Assembly (NCBI RefSeq): GCF_024298925.1
Contig: NZ_CP101283.1
Location: forward strand, 2,423,001 to 2,487,000
Length of the DNA: 64,000 bases
Source: Phenylobacterium sp. LH3H17
Lineage (GTDB): Bacteria; Pseudomonadota; Alphaproteobacteria; Caulobacterales; Caulobacteraceae
Direction of reading: 5' to 3'
Within the stretch, counting starts at the first letter, position 1; each line of letters opens with the position of its first letter. The notes beneath the pieces are model-generated. The model was not told the origin of the DNA, did not search any database, and worked only from the letters and a program-made list of their open reading frames with translations. The position numbers were made by a program, and so were the translations under genes. Of the stretch, positions 26,550 to 34,388 are shown piece by piece.

Positions 26550-27422
26550 ATGAGCCAGCGTTTTGAAGGCACCAAAGATTACGTCGCCACCGAGGATTTG
26601 AAGGTCGCCGTCAACGCCGCAGTGGCGCTGGAACGGCCATTGCTGATCAAAGGCGAACCGGGCACCGGCAAGACCGTGCTGGCCTATGAGATCGCCAAGG
26701 CGCTGAACGCCGAGCTGATCACCTGGCACATCAAGTCGACCACCAAGGCCCATCAGGGTCTCTACGAATACGACGCCGTCACCCGACTGCGCGACAGCCA
26801 GCTTGGCGACGAGCGGGTCAAGGACGTCAAGAACTACATCAAGAAGGGCAAGCTCTGGGAGGCCTTCACCTCCGACAAGCGCCCCGTCCTGCTGATCGAC
26901 GAGATCGACAAAGCCGACATCGAGTTCCCCAACGACCTCCTCCAGGAGCTCGATCGGATGGAATTCTACGTCTACGAGACCAATGAGACGATCAAGGCCG
27001 AGGTCCGGCCGATCGTGATCATCACCTCCAACAACGAGAAGGAGCTGCCGGACGCCTTCCTGCGCCGCTGCTTCTTCCACTACATCCGCTTCCCGGAAGC
27101 CGAGACGATGAACGAGATCGTCGAGGTCCACTTTCCGGGCATCAAGCAGAAGCTGGTCGCCGAGGCGCTGCGCATCTTCTACGACATGCGCAAGGTGCCG
27201 GGTCTGAAGAAAAAGCCCTCCACCTCCGAGCTTCTCGACTGGTTGAAGCTGCTGATGGTCGAGGACATCGACGAGAACGCGCTGAAGGAGCGTGATCCCA
27301 CCAAGTTGATCCCGCCTCTGCACGGCGCTCTGCTCAAGAACGAGCAGGACGTCCACCTGTTCGAGCGTCTCGCCTTCCTTGCGCGACGCGAGGGTGCGGG
27401 CTCGCGGCCGGGCCAACAGTAG
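26550..27422 (+). CDS. MoxR-family AAA+ ATPase
   Basis: A 290-residue ATPase with Walker A GEPGTGKT (residues 35-42), Walker B PVLLIDEIDKAD, sensor 1 VIITSNNEKELPDAFLRRC and the C-terminal lid. It is of the MoxR/CbbQ class, which remodels or activates partner proteins, usually together with a von Willebrand A protein encoded next to it. No VWA gene adjoins it here, so the partner is elsewhere or different. It starts 143 bases after the acidic-protein gene. Cytoplasmic. Confidence 0.92.
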   Translation: MSQRFEGTKDYVATEDLKVAVNAAVALERPLLIKGEPGTGKTVLAYEIAKALNAELITWHIKSTTKAHQGLYEYDAVTRLRDSQLGDERVKDVKNYIKKGKLWEAFTSDKRPVLLIDEIDKADIEFPNDLLQELDRMEFYVYETNETIKAEVRPIVIITSNNEKELPDAFLRRCFFHYIRFPEAETMNEIVEVHFPGIKQKLVAEALRIFYDMRKVPGLKKKPSTSELLDWLKLLMVEDIDENALKERDPTKLIPPLHGALLKNEQDVHLFERLAFLARREGAGSRPGQQ

Positions 27423-27499
27423 CCGTTACGGCGAATTCACTCGACCAATCAAGACGCTCCGGTCAGGTTCCCAGGCGAACGGACCGGAGTGAGACGTCC

Positions 27500-28306
27500 A
27501 TGAAGACTACCCTGCTGATCGCGGCTTCCGCCCTGGCCCTGAGCGCTTGCGGCCAGGACGGACCTCGCACGATCGCCAAGCTGACCTGCCCGACGACCGA
27601 GGGCGACCTGACCCGCGTGAGCATCGGCGCCGACGGCAAGACCTGCGCCTATCGTTCGTCGGACGGGGCTGAGGTGACCTTGGAACTGGTGGCGGTGAAG
27701 GGCGACGTCAGCGCCACCCTGGAGGCCATCGAGAAGGAACTGCGCAGTACGCCGGGCCCGCTCTCGCCCGAGGCTAAGAAGACCGGGGCAGAGATCGGCG
27801 CGGCCGTGGCCGAGGTGGAGGCCGCCAAGGCGCAACTTGGCAGCGTCGCCGCTGAGGTCGCCCGCGTCCAGGCCGAAGCCGCCGCCGACGCCGGCGTCAC
27901 CATCCGCGCTGGCGGCATGGGCGTCGGAACTGTCGACACCGACGACGGCGAGGTGACCCGGGTCGACTTGCCGGGCATCCACATCAACACCCGCGGCGAA
28001 GAAGCCAATGTCCGGGTCGGCCCGATCAACATCGACGCCAATGACGACGACACCACGGTCAGGATGTTCCGCGACGTGCGCCTGCGGGGCCAAGCCCTGT
28101 CGCGCGAGAAGCGCGGCGTCCGCGCCACCTTCATCTACACCGGTAAGGACCTGCCCTCCGGCTACCGGTATGTCGGCTATGAAGCCGGCGGCCCAAAGAC
28201 CGGACCGATCACCATCGCCAGGGTGAAGTCGAAGGTCGACACCGAGTCCGGCGACAACATCTATCACGATGTCCAGGACCTGGTGCGCCGCAACGGCGGC
28301 GTCTAG
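27500..28306 (+). CDS. Predicted lipoprotein of unknown function
   Basis: A 268-residue protein starting MKTTLLIAASALALSACGQD, a clear lipoprotein signal with lipobox LSAC. The mature part has a short Cys-containing domain, a helical segment (EIGAAVAEVEAAKAQLGSVA) and a C-terminal domain with repeated charged strands (NVRVGPINIDANDDDTTVRM). I do not recognise a family. It stands 77 bases downstream of the MoxR gene and ends four bases into the convergent gene that follows. Confidence 0.75.
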   Translation: MKTTLLIAASALALSACGQDGPRTIAKLTCPTTEGDLTRVSIGADGKTCAYRSSDGAEVTLELVAVKGDVSATLEAIEKELRSTPGPLSPEAKKTGAEIGAAVAEVEAAKAQLGSVAAEVARVQAEAAADAGVTIRAGGMGVGTVDTDDGEVTRVDLPGIHINTRGEEANVRVGPINIDANDDDTTVRMFRDVRLRGQALSREKRGVRATFIYTGKDLPSGYRYVGYEAGGPKTGPITIARVKSKVDTESGDNIYHDVQDLVRRNGGV

Positions 28307-28677
28307 CCTGCGGGCTGGACCTCGACGACCTTGTAGGTCAGCGGCCGGCCGTCCTCGTCGGTGACGGTCACGTACTCGCCCACCGCGAAGCGATGCTCGC
28401 CCAGCCGATGGACGGGCTCATCGTCGGCCTCGTCGGCGTCGTCATAGTCGAAAAACCAGCGCGCGCCCTTGCGGGCCAGGCGGCCGTCGACGGCGTCCTC
28501 GTCCGGCGCAAACCGCCGCACCACGCAATTGGCCTTCGACTTGGCGTAGGCCGCGGCGTCCAGGAGCCCATCGGCGGTTAGGGGCGCAGTCAGGGCATAG
28601 CCCCTGTGGTCATCTCCGCCAGCGAACTCGGTGCCAGGATTGCGGGCAAGACGCATCACAATGCGCGACAGGGACAT
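28303..28677 (-). CDS. Hypothetical protein (124 aa)
   Basis: A small soluble protein starting MSLSRIVMRLARNPGTEFAG, with an acidic middle (FDYDDADEADDEPVHRLGEH) and a C-terminal beta segment (FAVGEYVTVTDEDG, LTYKVVEVQP) that looks SH3-like. ATG 28677 was chosen because AAGAGG lies upstream at normal spacing; the frame is open much further upstream only as a shadow of the stress-protein gene. It follows that gene by 14 bases and is likely cotranscribed with it. Confidence 0.75.
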   Translation of the reverse strand: MSLSRIVMRLARNPGTEFAGGDDHRGYALTAPLTADGLLDAAAYAKSKANCVVRRFAPDEDAVDGRLARKGARWFFDYDDADEADDEPVHRLGEHRFAVGEYVTVTDEDGRPLTYKVVEVQPAG

Positions 28678-28691
28678 GTTCGAACCTCTTA

Positions 28692-29504
28692 CTAATGAGA
28701 CAGGAAAAGCGACGGCTGGTCGGACGCCAGCAGAGTGCGCGTCGTGCCGCCGAAAATAAACTCCTGCAGTCGCGGATGGCCGAAGGCGCCGGCGACCAGG
28801 ATCTGGGCCTCGGCCTTGCGGGCGGCGTAGAGCAGCAGCGGGGCGGCGTCGCCGCTGTCGGGCAGGATGTCGATGTCGGCCTTCACCCCGCGCGCGGCGT
28901 AATAGGCCTGCAGCCGTGCAGGCTCGAAGCTGCGCGAAGTCGCCTTGGGCGCGGCCAGGATCACCACTCGAGATGCTTTTTCCAGCATTGGAAGCGCCAG
29001 GCGCGCGGCGCGCGAAGCTTCCTTGCCGCCGTCCCAGGCCACGGCCACGGGGCCGCCGACCGCGAAACCCTCCCGGGCAATCAGCACGGGTCGTTGTTCG
29101 TCGGCCACCATCTGCTGGAAGGCCTCGGCCAGGGGCCCGCGCCCGCGGGACGGGTCGTTGTTGAACACCACCACGTCCGACAGCCGGCTCTCGGCCGACA
29201 ACCCGGCCCAGACCGGCGTCTGCAGGGCGATGAAGCGGCGCTTTTCGTAGGTGATGGTGTCCATGGCCGCGCGCGCGTTGCGCTCGCCGGCTGCGGCGGC
29301 CTCCTTCAGGGACTCCAGGGCGGTGGTCTGGACGCCGCCCAGGAACCCCTCGCCCATCCAGGGCATGACGTCGGCCACGTCGGCCGGGGTGTAGACGCAG
29401 GCGAGTTCGGCGCCGAAAGGTTCGGCCAGCTTGGCGCCCGCGGCGATCGCCGCCTTGTCGCCTTCCCCGCCCGAAAGCGGAACCATGATCCTCGCCCAAC
29501 TCAT
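28692..29504 (-). CDS. Universal stress protein, tandem UspA domains
   Basis: A 270-residue protein with two UspA-like domains: RIMVPLSGGEGDKAAIAAGA at the N-terminus, and PVAVAWDGGKEASRAARLAL with LLYAARKAEAQILVAGAFGH later. The last segment carries the ATP-binding G-x2-G-x9-G-S/T-like end (GAFGHPRLQEFIFGGTTRTL). Such proteins help cells survive stress and may bind ATP. ATG 29504 (MSWARIMVPL) was chosen as the domain start. Probably cotranscribed with the downstream 124-aa gene. Confidence 0.88.
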   Translation of the reverse strand: MSWARIMVPLSGGEGDKAAIAAGAKLAEPFGAELACVYTPADVADVMPWMGEGFLGGVQTTALESLKEAAAAGERNARAAMDTITYEKRRFIALQTPVWAGLSAESRLSDVVVFNNDPSRGRGPLAEAFQQMVADEQRPVLIAREGFAVGGPVAVAWDGGKEASRAARLALPMLEKASRVVILAAPKATSRSFEPARLQAYYAARGVKADIDILPDSGDAAPLLLYAARKAEAQILVAGAFGHPRLQEFIFGGTTRTLLASDQPSLFLSH

Positions 29505-29610
29505 GCTCTGTCCCCTGTCCACGCCTGTCTGGACCTTAACCCCGTTCCGCGCCTTGATATGGCGCAACTCCTGGGTCAGGTCAGACCTTCACTGTGGAAG
29601 GAACGCGTCG

Positions 29611-30258
29611 TTGAGGAAAGGGCTGCGTAGATTCGAGCGGCAACCGCGCGCCTGGCAGCGCATGCTGTCGGGACGGCGGCTGGACCTGCTGGACCCCTCG
29701 CCGATGGACATCGAGATCGAGGACATCGCCCACGGCCTGGCCCGGGTGGCCCGCTGGAACGGCCAGACCTTGGGGGAGCATGCCTTTTCCGTCGCCCAGC
29801 ACTCCGTCGTGGTCGAGGAGATCTGCGCCCATATCCGGCCCGACCTCGAGCCGAAATGGCGGCTGGCGGCCTTGCTGCATGATGCTTCGGAATATGTGAT
29901 CGGGGACATGATTTCACCGTTCAAGGCGGCGCTGGGGGTGGACTACAAGACCTTCGAGGAGCGGCTGGAGACGGCGATACATGTGCGGTTCGGAATTCCG
30001 GCCAAGGCCCCGATTCATATCAAGAAATTGATCAAGACGGCGGACCGGGCCTGCGCGTTTTTCGAGGCGACGCAGCTGGCGGGGTTCTCGGCCGCCGAGG
30101 CGCTGGAGTTCTTCGACGCCCCGCCGGACGGCTACCTCCTGCATATCGAGCCGCAGAGCGCCGCCGTCGCGCAATCGCGTTACATTCAGCGCTACAATGT
30201 GCTGTCGCAGGCGGCCGGATTCGCCACCTCCCCCGCCGCGGCCTTCGAGACGGAGTAG
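29611..30258 (+). CDS. HD-domain phosphohydrolase (YfbR-like)
   Basis: A protein of about 215 residues with the HD-domain metal motif: GEHAFSVAQHSVVVEE, LAALLHDASEYVIGD (the His-Asp pair) and KTADRACAFFEA. This group resembles YfbR, a 5'-deoxynucleotidase. TTG 29611 is proposed as start because GGAAGG lies nine bases upstream and the segment PRAWQRMLSGRRLDLLDPSP looks conserved; ATG 29662 is the alternative. The next gene (tyrosine phosphatase) starts seven bases after the stop, so they form an operon. Confidence 0.88.
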   Translation: MRKGLRRFERQPRAWQRMLSGRRLDLLDPSPMDIEIEDIAHGLARVARWNGQTLGEHAFSVAQHSVVVEEICAHIRPDLEPKWRLAALLHDASEYVIGDMISPFKAALGVDYKTFEERLETAIHVRFGIPAKAPIHIKKLIKTADRACAFFEATQLAGFSAAEALEFFDAPPDGYLLHIEPQSAAVAQSRYIQRYNVLSQAAGFATSPAAAFETE

Positions 30259-30265
30259 GACGCGC

Positions 30266-30775
30266 GTGACCCTCATCGTATGCGGACTGGCCGAGGTTCC
30301 CGCGATCATCGCCGCGCGGCGCCCGTCGCACATGATCACCCTGCTTGACCCCGCCAGCATGATCGAGACCCCGGCGGGCTTCGCCGACCGGCACCTGAGG
30401 CTGGGGGTCAACGACATCGCCGAGCCGATGGAGGGCATGGTCCTGCCGCACGAGGGCCTGGTGGCCGACCTGCTGGCCTTCGGCCGCACCTGGGACGAGA
30501 GCGCCCCGATGATCGTCCACTGCTGGGCCGGGATCAGCCGCTCCAGCGCCAGCGCCTTCGTCCTGGCCTGCGAGCGCAACCCCGACGTCCCGGAGCGGAC
30601 CATCGCGCTGGCCATGCGCAGGGCCGCCCGCCACGCCTATCCCAACCGCCGCATCGTGGCGATCGCCGACGACATGCTGTCGCGCAGGGGCCGGATGGTC
30701 GATGCGGTGGAGGCCATGGGCGACTACGAATATGCCGGGATCGGCCGGCCGTTCGACTTCCCGGTCCGCCACTAG
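30266..30775 (+). CDS. Tyrosine-phosphatase-like protein
   Basis: A 169-residue single-domain protein starting at GTG with AGGA just upstream. The P-loop is HCWAGISRS, a C-x5-R phosphatase signature with C86 as nucleophile and R92. The rest fits a small dual-specificity/tyrosine phosphatase (LGVNDIAEPM general-acid loop region). Substrate unknown. It is cotranscribed with the HD phosphohydrolase, and the NrtR-like gene starts at its stop codon, making a three-gene operon. Confidence 0.87.
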   Translation: MTLIVCGLAEVPAIIAARRPSHMITLLDPASMIETPAGFADRHLRLGVNDIAEPMEGMVLPHEGLVADLLAFGRTWDESAPMIVHCWAGISRSSASAFVLACERNPDVPERTIALAMRRAARHAYPNRRIVAIADDMLSRRGRMVDAVEAMGDYEYAGIGRPFDFPVRH

Positions 30776-30777
30776 TG

Positions 30778-31725
30778 ATGGTCATCGGGCTCTCGGCGGT
30801 GGTGGTGGCCATCCAGGACGGCGACGCCGTGGTCCTGACCGTGCGCCCGCCCGGCCAGCTGGCCGGCCTGCCCTTCGGCCCCTTCGATCCCAGCGGACAT
30901 CGGACCTTCGAACTGGCCCTGCGCGCCTTCGTGACCGCCCAGACCCGCTTCGACCTGGGCTATGTGGAGCAGCTCTACACCTTCGGCGACCGGGGCCGCG
31001 ACGCGCCCCTGGCCAATATGGGCGACGGCCAGGACGCCGGGGCGGCGCGGGTGCTGTCTGTGGGCTATCTGGCCCTCACCCCCAAGGCGGTGGACACCGC
31101 CGCGCCGGACACCGCCTGGGCCAGCTGGACGCGGTTCTTCCCCTATGAGGACTGGCGCGACGGCCGCCCCGAGGCGCTGGGCCGCATCGAGCCGGCCCTG
31201 CGCCAGTGGGCGCACGGCGTCCCGGAACGCCTGTCCCGCGCGCGGCTGCTGTTCGCGCTGGACGGCGCGCCCTGGAACGAGGAGCGGGTGCTGGAGCGCT
31301 ACGAGCTGCTCTATGAGGCGGGCCTGGCGCCCGAGGCGGCCCGCGACCGCGGGGAGGCCGCCGCCCTCCCCGCCCCCGACCTGGCCGCGGCGCTCGGCGA
31401 ACCGATGATCAGCGACCACCGCCGCATCCTGGCCACGGCGCTCTCGCGCCTGCGGGGCAAGCTGAAATACCGCCCGGTTGCGTTCGAGCTGATGCCCGAG
31501 GCCTTCACCCTGTCGGCCCTTCAGCGGGCCGTCGAGGCCATCGCCGGGGTGCCGCTGCACAAGCAGAACTTCCGCCGGGCCCTGGAGCGCGCGGACCTGG
31601 TGGAGGGCCTGGGCCGGGTCGACGCCGACACCGGGGGTCGCCCGGCCGAACTGTTCCGCTTCCGCCGCGAGATCCTCGGCGCGCGTCCGGTGTCGGGCTT
31701 GAGCCTGCCGCTGTTGCGGGAGTAG
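30778..31725 (+). CDS. NrtR-like regulator: Nudix-type N-domain with winged-helix C-domain
   Basis: A 315-residue protein. The N-terminal domain (GLSAVVVAIQDGDAVVLTVR; FVTAQTRFDLGYVEQLYTFG) is a Nudix-fold domain in which the classic Nudix box is not intact, as in ligand-sensing members. The C-terminal domain (FELMPEAFTLSALQRAVEAI, KQNFRRALERADLVEG, LFRFRRE) is the winged helix of NrtR-type NAD-metabolism repressors. Role as a regulator of NAD synthesis is inferred from family. It begins at the stop of the phosphatase gene (GTG 30775 is an alternative start). Confidence 0.85.
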   Translation: MVIGLSAVVVAIQDGDAVVLTVRPPGQLAGLPFGPFDPSGHRTFELALRAFVTAQTRFDLGYVEQLYTFGDRGRDAPLANMGDGQDAGAARVLSVGYLALTPKAVDTAAPDTAWASWTRFFPYEDWRDGRPEALGRIEPALRQWAHGVPERLSRARLLFALDGAPWNEERVLERYELLYEAGLAPEAARDRGEAAALPAPDLAAALGEPMISDHRRILATALSRLRGKLKYRPVAFELMPEAFTLSALQRAVEAIAGVPLHKQNFRRALERADLVEGLGRVDADTGGRPAELFRFRREILGARPVSGLSLPLLRE

Positions 31726-31736
31726 CGCCGGTCCAG

Positions 31737-32022
31737 ATGAAGCCCCCTCAGTCGGCTTCGCCGCCAGCTCCCCCAGAGGGGGAGCATCTTGTATCGTGCG
31801 ATCTGGACGTGTGGAGGGTGCTCGATGAGGTGGACGATGCGGTGGCGATGATCCGTCAGGCGATGGAAGCCTCCTAGATCCTCCCCCAGCGCGGAGCGCG
31901 GTTTGGGGGAGGTGGCGCGTCGCCCTCTTCGGCGACGTGACGGAGGGGGTTGAAGCCCACAATAGCAAGTCAAAGTCCCCCTCGGTCAGCTTCGCTGACA
32001 GCTCCCCCAGAGGGGGAGCATC
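31737..32022. repeat. Cluster of intergenic hairpin repeats between two convergent genes
   Basis: Two copies of a 46-base element (31744-31789 and 31977-32022) differ at four positions. Each ends in GCTCCCCC-AGA-GGGGGAGC, a strong hairpin. Between them lies a second hairpin, CCTCCCCCA...TGGGGGAGG (31880-31912). A 46-codon open frame (31737-31877) runs through the first copy, but I see no support for its being a gene. The structures could terminate both convergent transcripts. Confidence 0.8.
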
Positions 32023-32032
32023 TGGTGAGGGG

Positions 32033-32659
32033 TCAGCCTGCTGGTGGGGGAGCAGGCGCCTTCGCCGCGGCGACCAGGGCGCGGATGGCCCAGCGGGTGA
32101 CCTTGCGGGACTGGCGCTCGTCCAGGCGCAGGACGTCCTTGAACACCACCATGGCCTCCGTGCCGATGATCAGCGCCAGGGCCGGGGCGAGCAGCTCCAG
32201 GGCCTTGGGGTCGAATTCGTCGCGCGCGGGCGCCAGCGCCGCCTCGATCAGCGGGGTGCGGCGGTTCTGGCGGGCGGGCAGGTCGGCGGCGGCGTCGCCC
32301 TTGAGGCCGGCCTGCAGGGTGTTGGCCAGCAGCATCCGCAGCGGCGCCTCGTTGGCCGTAATCATCTCGTGCATGGCGGCCTCGACGCGGTCGAGCCGCG
32401 CCACCGGGTCGGCGGGCGCGCCGTCGGGGAAGAGTTCGCCGGGCTGCGGGAGGGCCACGTGCAGGGCGGCCTCCAGCAGCAGGGCCTCGACGCTGGGGAA
32501 ATAGCGATAGGCCGTGGCGCGCGAGACCAGGGCCTCCTCGGCGATCTCCTCCAGGCCCGGCTTGCGGCCCTGATTCATCAACCGGGCGGCGGCGTCCAGC
32601 AGGTCCTTGCGGGTGCGCTGCTTCTGGTTCGGGCGGCCCGGCTTCTCGGCGTGCGGCAT
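32033..32659 (-). CDS. TetR-family transcriptional regulator
   Basis: A 208-residue regulator starting MPHAEKPGRPNQKQRTRKDL. The TetR helix-turn-helix is LEEIAEEALVSRATAYRYFP near residues 35-55. The C-terminal ligand domain is not informative about the effector. It is the second gene after a SnoaL-like gene (two bases between stop and start). A perfect 8-4-8 palindrome of TetR type upstream of that gene suggests autoregulation of the pair. Confidence 0.9.
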   Translation of the reverse strand: MPHAEKPGRPNQKQRTRKDLLDAAARLMNQGRKPGLEEIAEEALVSRATAYRYFPSVEALLLEAALHVALPQPGELFPDGAPADPVARLDRVEAAMHEMITANEAPLRMLLANTLQAGLKGDAAADLPARQNRRTPLIEAALAPARDEFDPKALELLAPALALIIGTEAMVVFKDVLRLDERQSRKVTRWAIRALVAAAKAPAPPPAG

Positions 32660-32661
32660 CC

Positions 32662-33084
32662 CTAGTCCTGCGGCAGCTGGCGCATGATTGCCGCCAGGTC
32701 GAGCCAGACGTTTTCCCGGCTGATGTCGCCGCCGCCGTCGAACTCGACCACGTGCAGCAGGCGGAACTCCAGCGGACGGTCGCGACCCTGCAGGCCGAAG
32801 GGCATGCCGACCGCCCTGCCCCGCCAATAGGAATCGTCGACCATGAAGCCGTCGCCATAGAGCCGCTTCTTCGTCTCGATCCTGCCGTCGGCCAGATCGC
32901 CGAACAGCGTCTCGTAGAACGGCCGCGCGCCCTCCCGGCCCAGGGTCGGCCCCGTGGGCCAGCCGACGATGTCGTGCTCGACGTCGTGGGTCAGGGTCGC
33001 CAGCACGCCCTCCACGTCGTCGCGGGCCTCGAACCCGAAATGCTCGTCCATCTTGGCGTCCATCTGCTCTCGGCTGATCGTCAC
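32662..33084 (-). CDS. SnoaL/NTF2-like protein
   Basis: A protein of about 140 residues with SnoaL-like features (MDEHFGFEARDDVEGVLATL, HDVEHDIVGWPTGP, RLLHVVEFDGGGDISRENVW). The fold serves in isomerases and small-molecule cyclases. GTG 33084 is preferred because GGAGG lies seven bases upstream; ATG 33099 and GTG 33115 are alternatives without a ribosome site. Its neighbour is a TetR regulator, so it may act on the ligand sensed by that regulator (inference). Confidence 0.8.
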   Translation of the reverse strand: MTISREQMDAKMDEHFGFEARDDVEGVLATLTHDVEHDIVGWPTGPTLGREGARPFYETLFGDLADGRIETKKRLYGDGFMVDDSYWRGRAVGMPFGLQGRDRPLEFRLLHVVEFDGGGDISRENVWLDLAAIMRQLPQD

Positions 33085-33125
33085 GACCGCGCCTCCCATG
33101 GTTTGAACTGATACCACAGGCTCTT

Positions 33126-33145
33126 AATGAGACGATTGTCTCATT
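33126..33145. promoter_or_regulatory. Palindromic operator, probably for the adjacent TetR regulator
   Basis: AATGAGACGATTGTCTCATT is a perfect 8-4-8 inverted repeat. It lies 42 bases upstream of the SnoaL-tetR operon, between it and the divergent kinase gene. Size and symmetry fit a TetR operator. Confidence 0.65.
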
Positions 33146-33262
33146 GCAAGGACATTTTATCTCGTTTTCGGCTATTCAGCCGCAGGTCGCCGATTGGCAC
33201 GTGGGGCACAAAAGCCCTACAGATCATCGAAGTGCGGGGTGCTTGCCGCCGGCGGACCCCCG

Positions 33263-34345
33263 ATGACCAACGATTCCCCCCCCGAGAGCGTAGAGCGGCT
33301 GATGGACAGCCCCGACCTGGCCGTGGCGCTGGAAAGCGACCGCTTCAAGCAGTTCCTCGACCAGGTCCCGGTGGCCGTCGCGGTCGCCGAGCTGAACCCC
33401 AGTGAGCGCATCGTCTACACCAACCTGGAATTCGAGCGCCTGGTCGGCCTGGCCGGCGATCAGATCGTCGGCGGCCGCTGGGCCGCCCTGCCCGGCCACG
33501 CCGCCAGCGGCGAGCCGCGGCCCCTGGGCGAGGCGGTGTCGGCCGAGCGCGACTATGTGGGCGCCTACGCCCTGCCCCGCGACGGCGATCCCCTGACCGT
33601 CGACGCCTGGTCCAACGTCATCGAGGACGACGACGGCGCGCCGGTGTTCCGGCTGGTCGCCCTGGTGGAGACGGCCGGATCGGCGGCCACGGTGCTGGAC
33701 GAGCTTCACGAGCAGGTGCGCGAGAAGGACACCCAGCTGCGCGAACTGCAGCATCGGGTGAAGAACAATCTGCAGATGATCACCGCCCTGATCCGGGTGG
33801 AGGCCAAGGGGGTCACCGACCGATCCACCGGGGAAGGCTTCGACCGCCTGGCCGGGCGGGTGGAGGCGCTGGGCCTGCTCTATCGCTCTCTGGGCGAAGG
33901 CGGGCCGAACGACGCCGTCGACCTGGGGGTCTATCTGAGCGAGATCGCCTCGGCGGTGATGCGCGCCCACGCGGTGGAGGGCATCCGGCTGAACTTGCAG
34001 GTCGACACCTGGCCCGTCTCCCTGGACGTGGCCATGTCGACCGGGCTGGTGGTCAACGAGCTGCTGACCAATGCGCTGAAGCACGCCTTCGTGGGACGCG
34101 AGGGCGGGACCATCACCCTGCGATGCATCACGGAGGGCGACGGCTGTCGCGTGGTCGTCGCCGACGACGGGGTGGGCCTGCCGGAGGGCGCCTCCTGGCC
34201 CAGGCCCGGCAAGCTCTCGGCCCTCATCGTCCGCTCCCTGCTGCAGAACGCCAAGGCGGCGATCGACGTCGCCTCGCCCCCCGGCGGAGGGGTGGAGGTG
34301 ACCATCGTCTTCACCTGCGAGGACGCCGCGCCCGTCGGGGCGTGA
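33263..34345 (+). CDS. PAS-domain sensor histidine kinase (HisKA_2/HWE type)
   Basis: A 360-residue soluble kinase. The PAS domain is at ~residues 25-130 (FLDQVPVAVAVAELNPSERI, VYTNLEFERLVGLAGDQIVG). A coiled linker leads to the HisKA_2 phosphoacceptor LQHRVKNNLQMITALI (H164) and the ATPase domain with N-box NELLTNALKHAF (N265) and VVVADDGVGLPEG. This kinase class often signals light or stress, commonly to PhyR-type regulators in alphaproteobacteria; no response regulator gene adjoins it. No membrane segment, so the signal is probably cytoplasmic. Confidence 0.92.
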   Translation: MTNDSPPESVERLMDSPDLAVALESDRFKQFLDQVPVAVAVAELNPSERIVYTNLEFERLVGLAGDQIVGGRWAALPGHAASGEPRPLGEAVSAERDYVGAYALPRDGDPLTVDAWSNVIEDDDGAPVFRLVALVETAGSAATVLDELHEQVREKDTQLRELQHRVKNNLQMITALIRVEAKGVTDRSTGEGFDRLAGRVEALGLLYRSLGEGGPNDAVDLGVYLSEIASAVMRAHAVEGIRLNLQVDTWPVSLDVAMSTGLVVNELLTNALKHAFVGREGGTITLRCITEGDGCRVVVADDGVGLPEGASWPRPGKLSALIVRSLLQNAKAAIDVASPPGGGVEVTIVFTCEDAAPVGA

Positions 34346-34388
34346 GGGATCTGTCCGGGGCCGGTGGCGGGGCTCGCCCCGATGGGCG

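Noticed and set aside
28303-29499. A 398-residue protein on the minus strand
   Set aside because: Only its last 124 residues are plausible; the rest is an arginine/glycine-rich shadow of the universal stress protein gene.
31737-31877. 46-codon gene between the NrtR-like gene and the tetR gene
   Set aside because: It starts inside an intergenic repeat, has no ribosome site, and no recognisable homologue. Listed only as part of the repeat entry.
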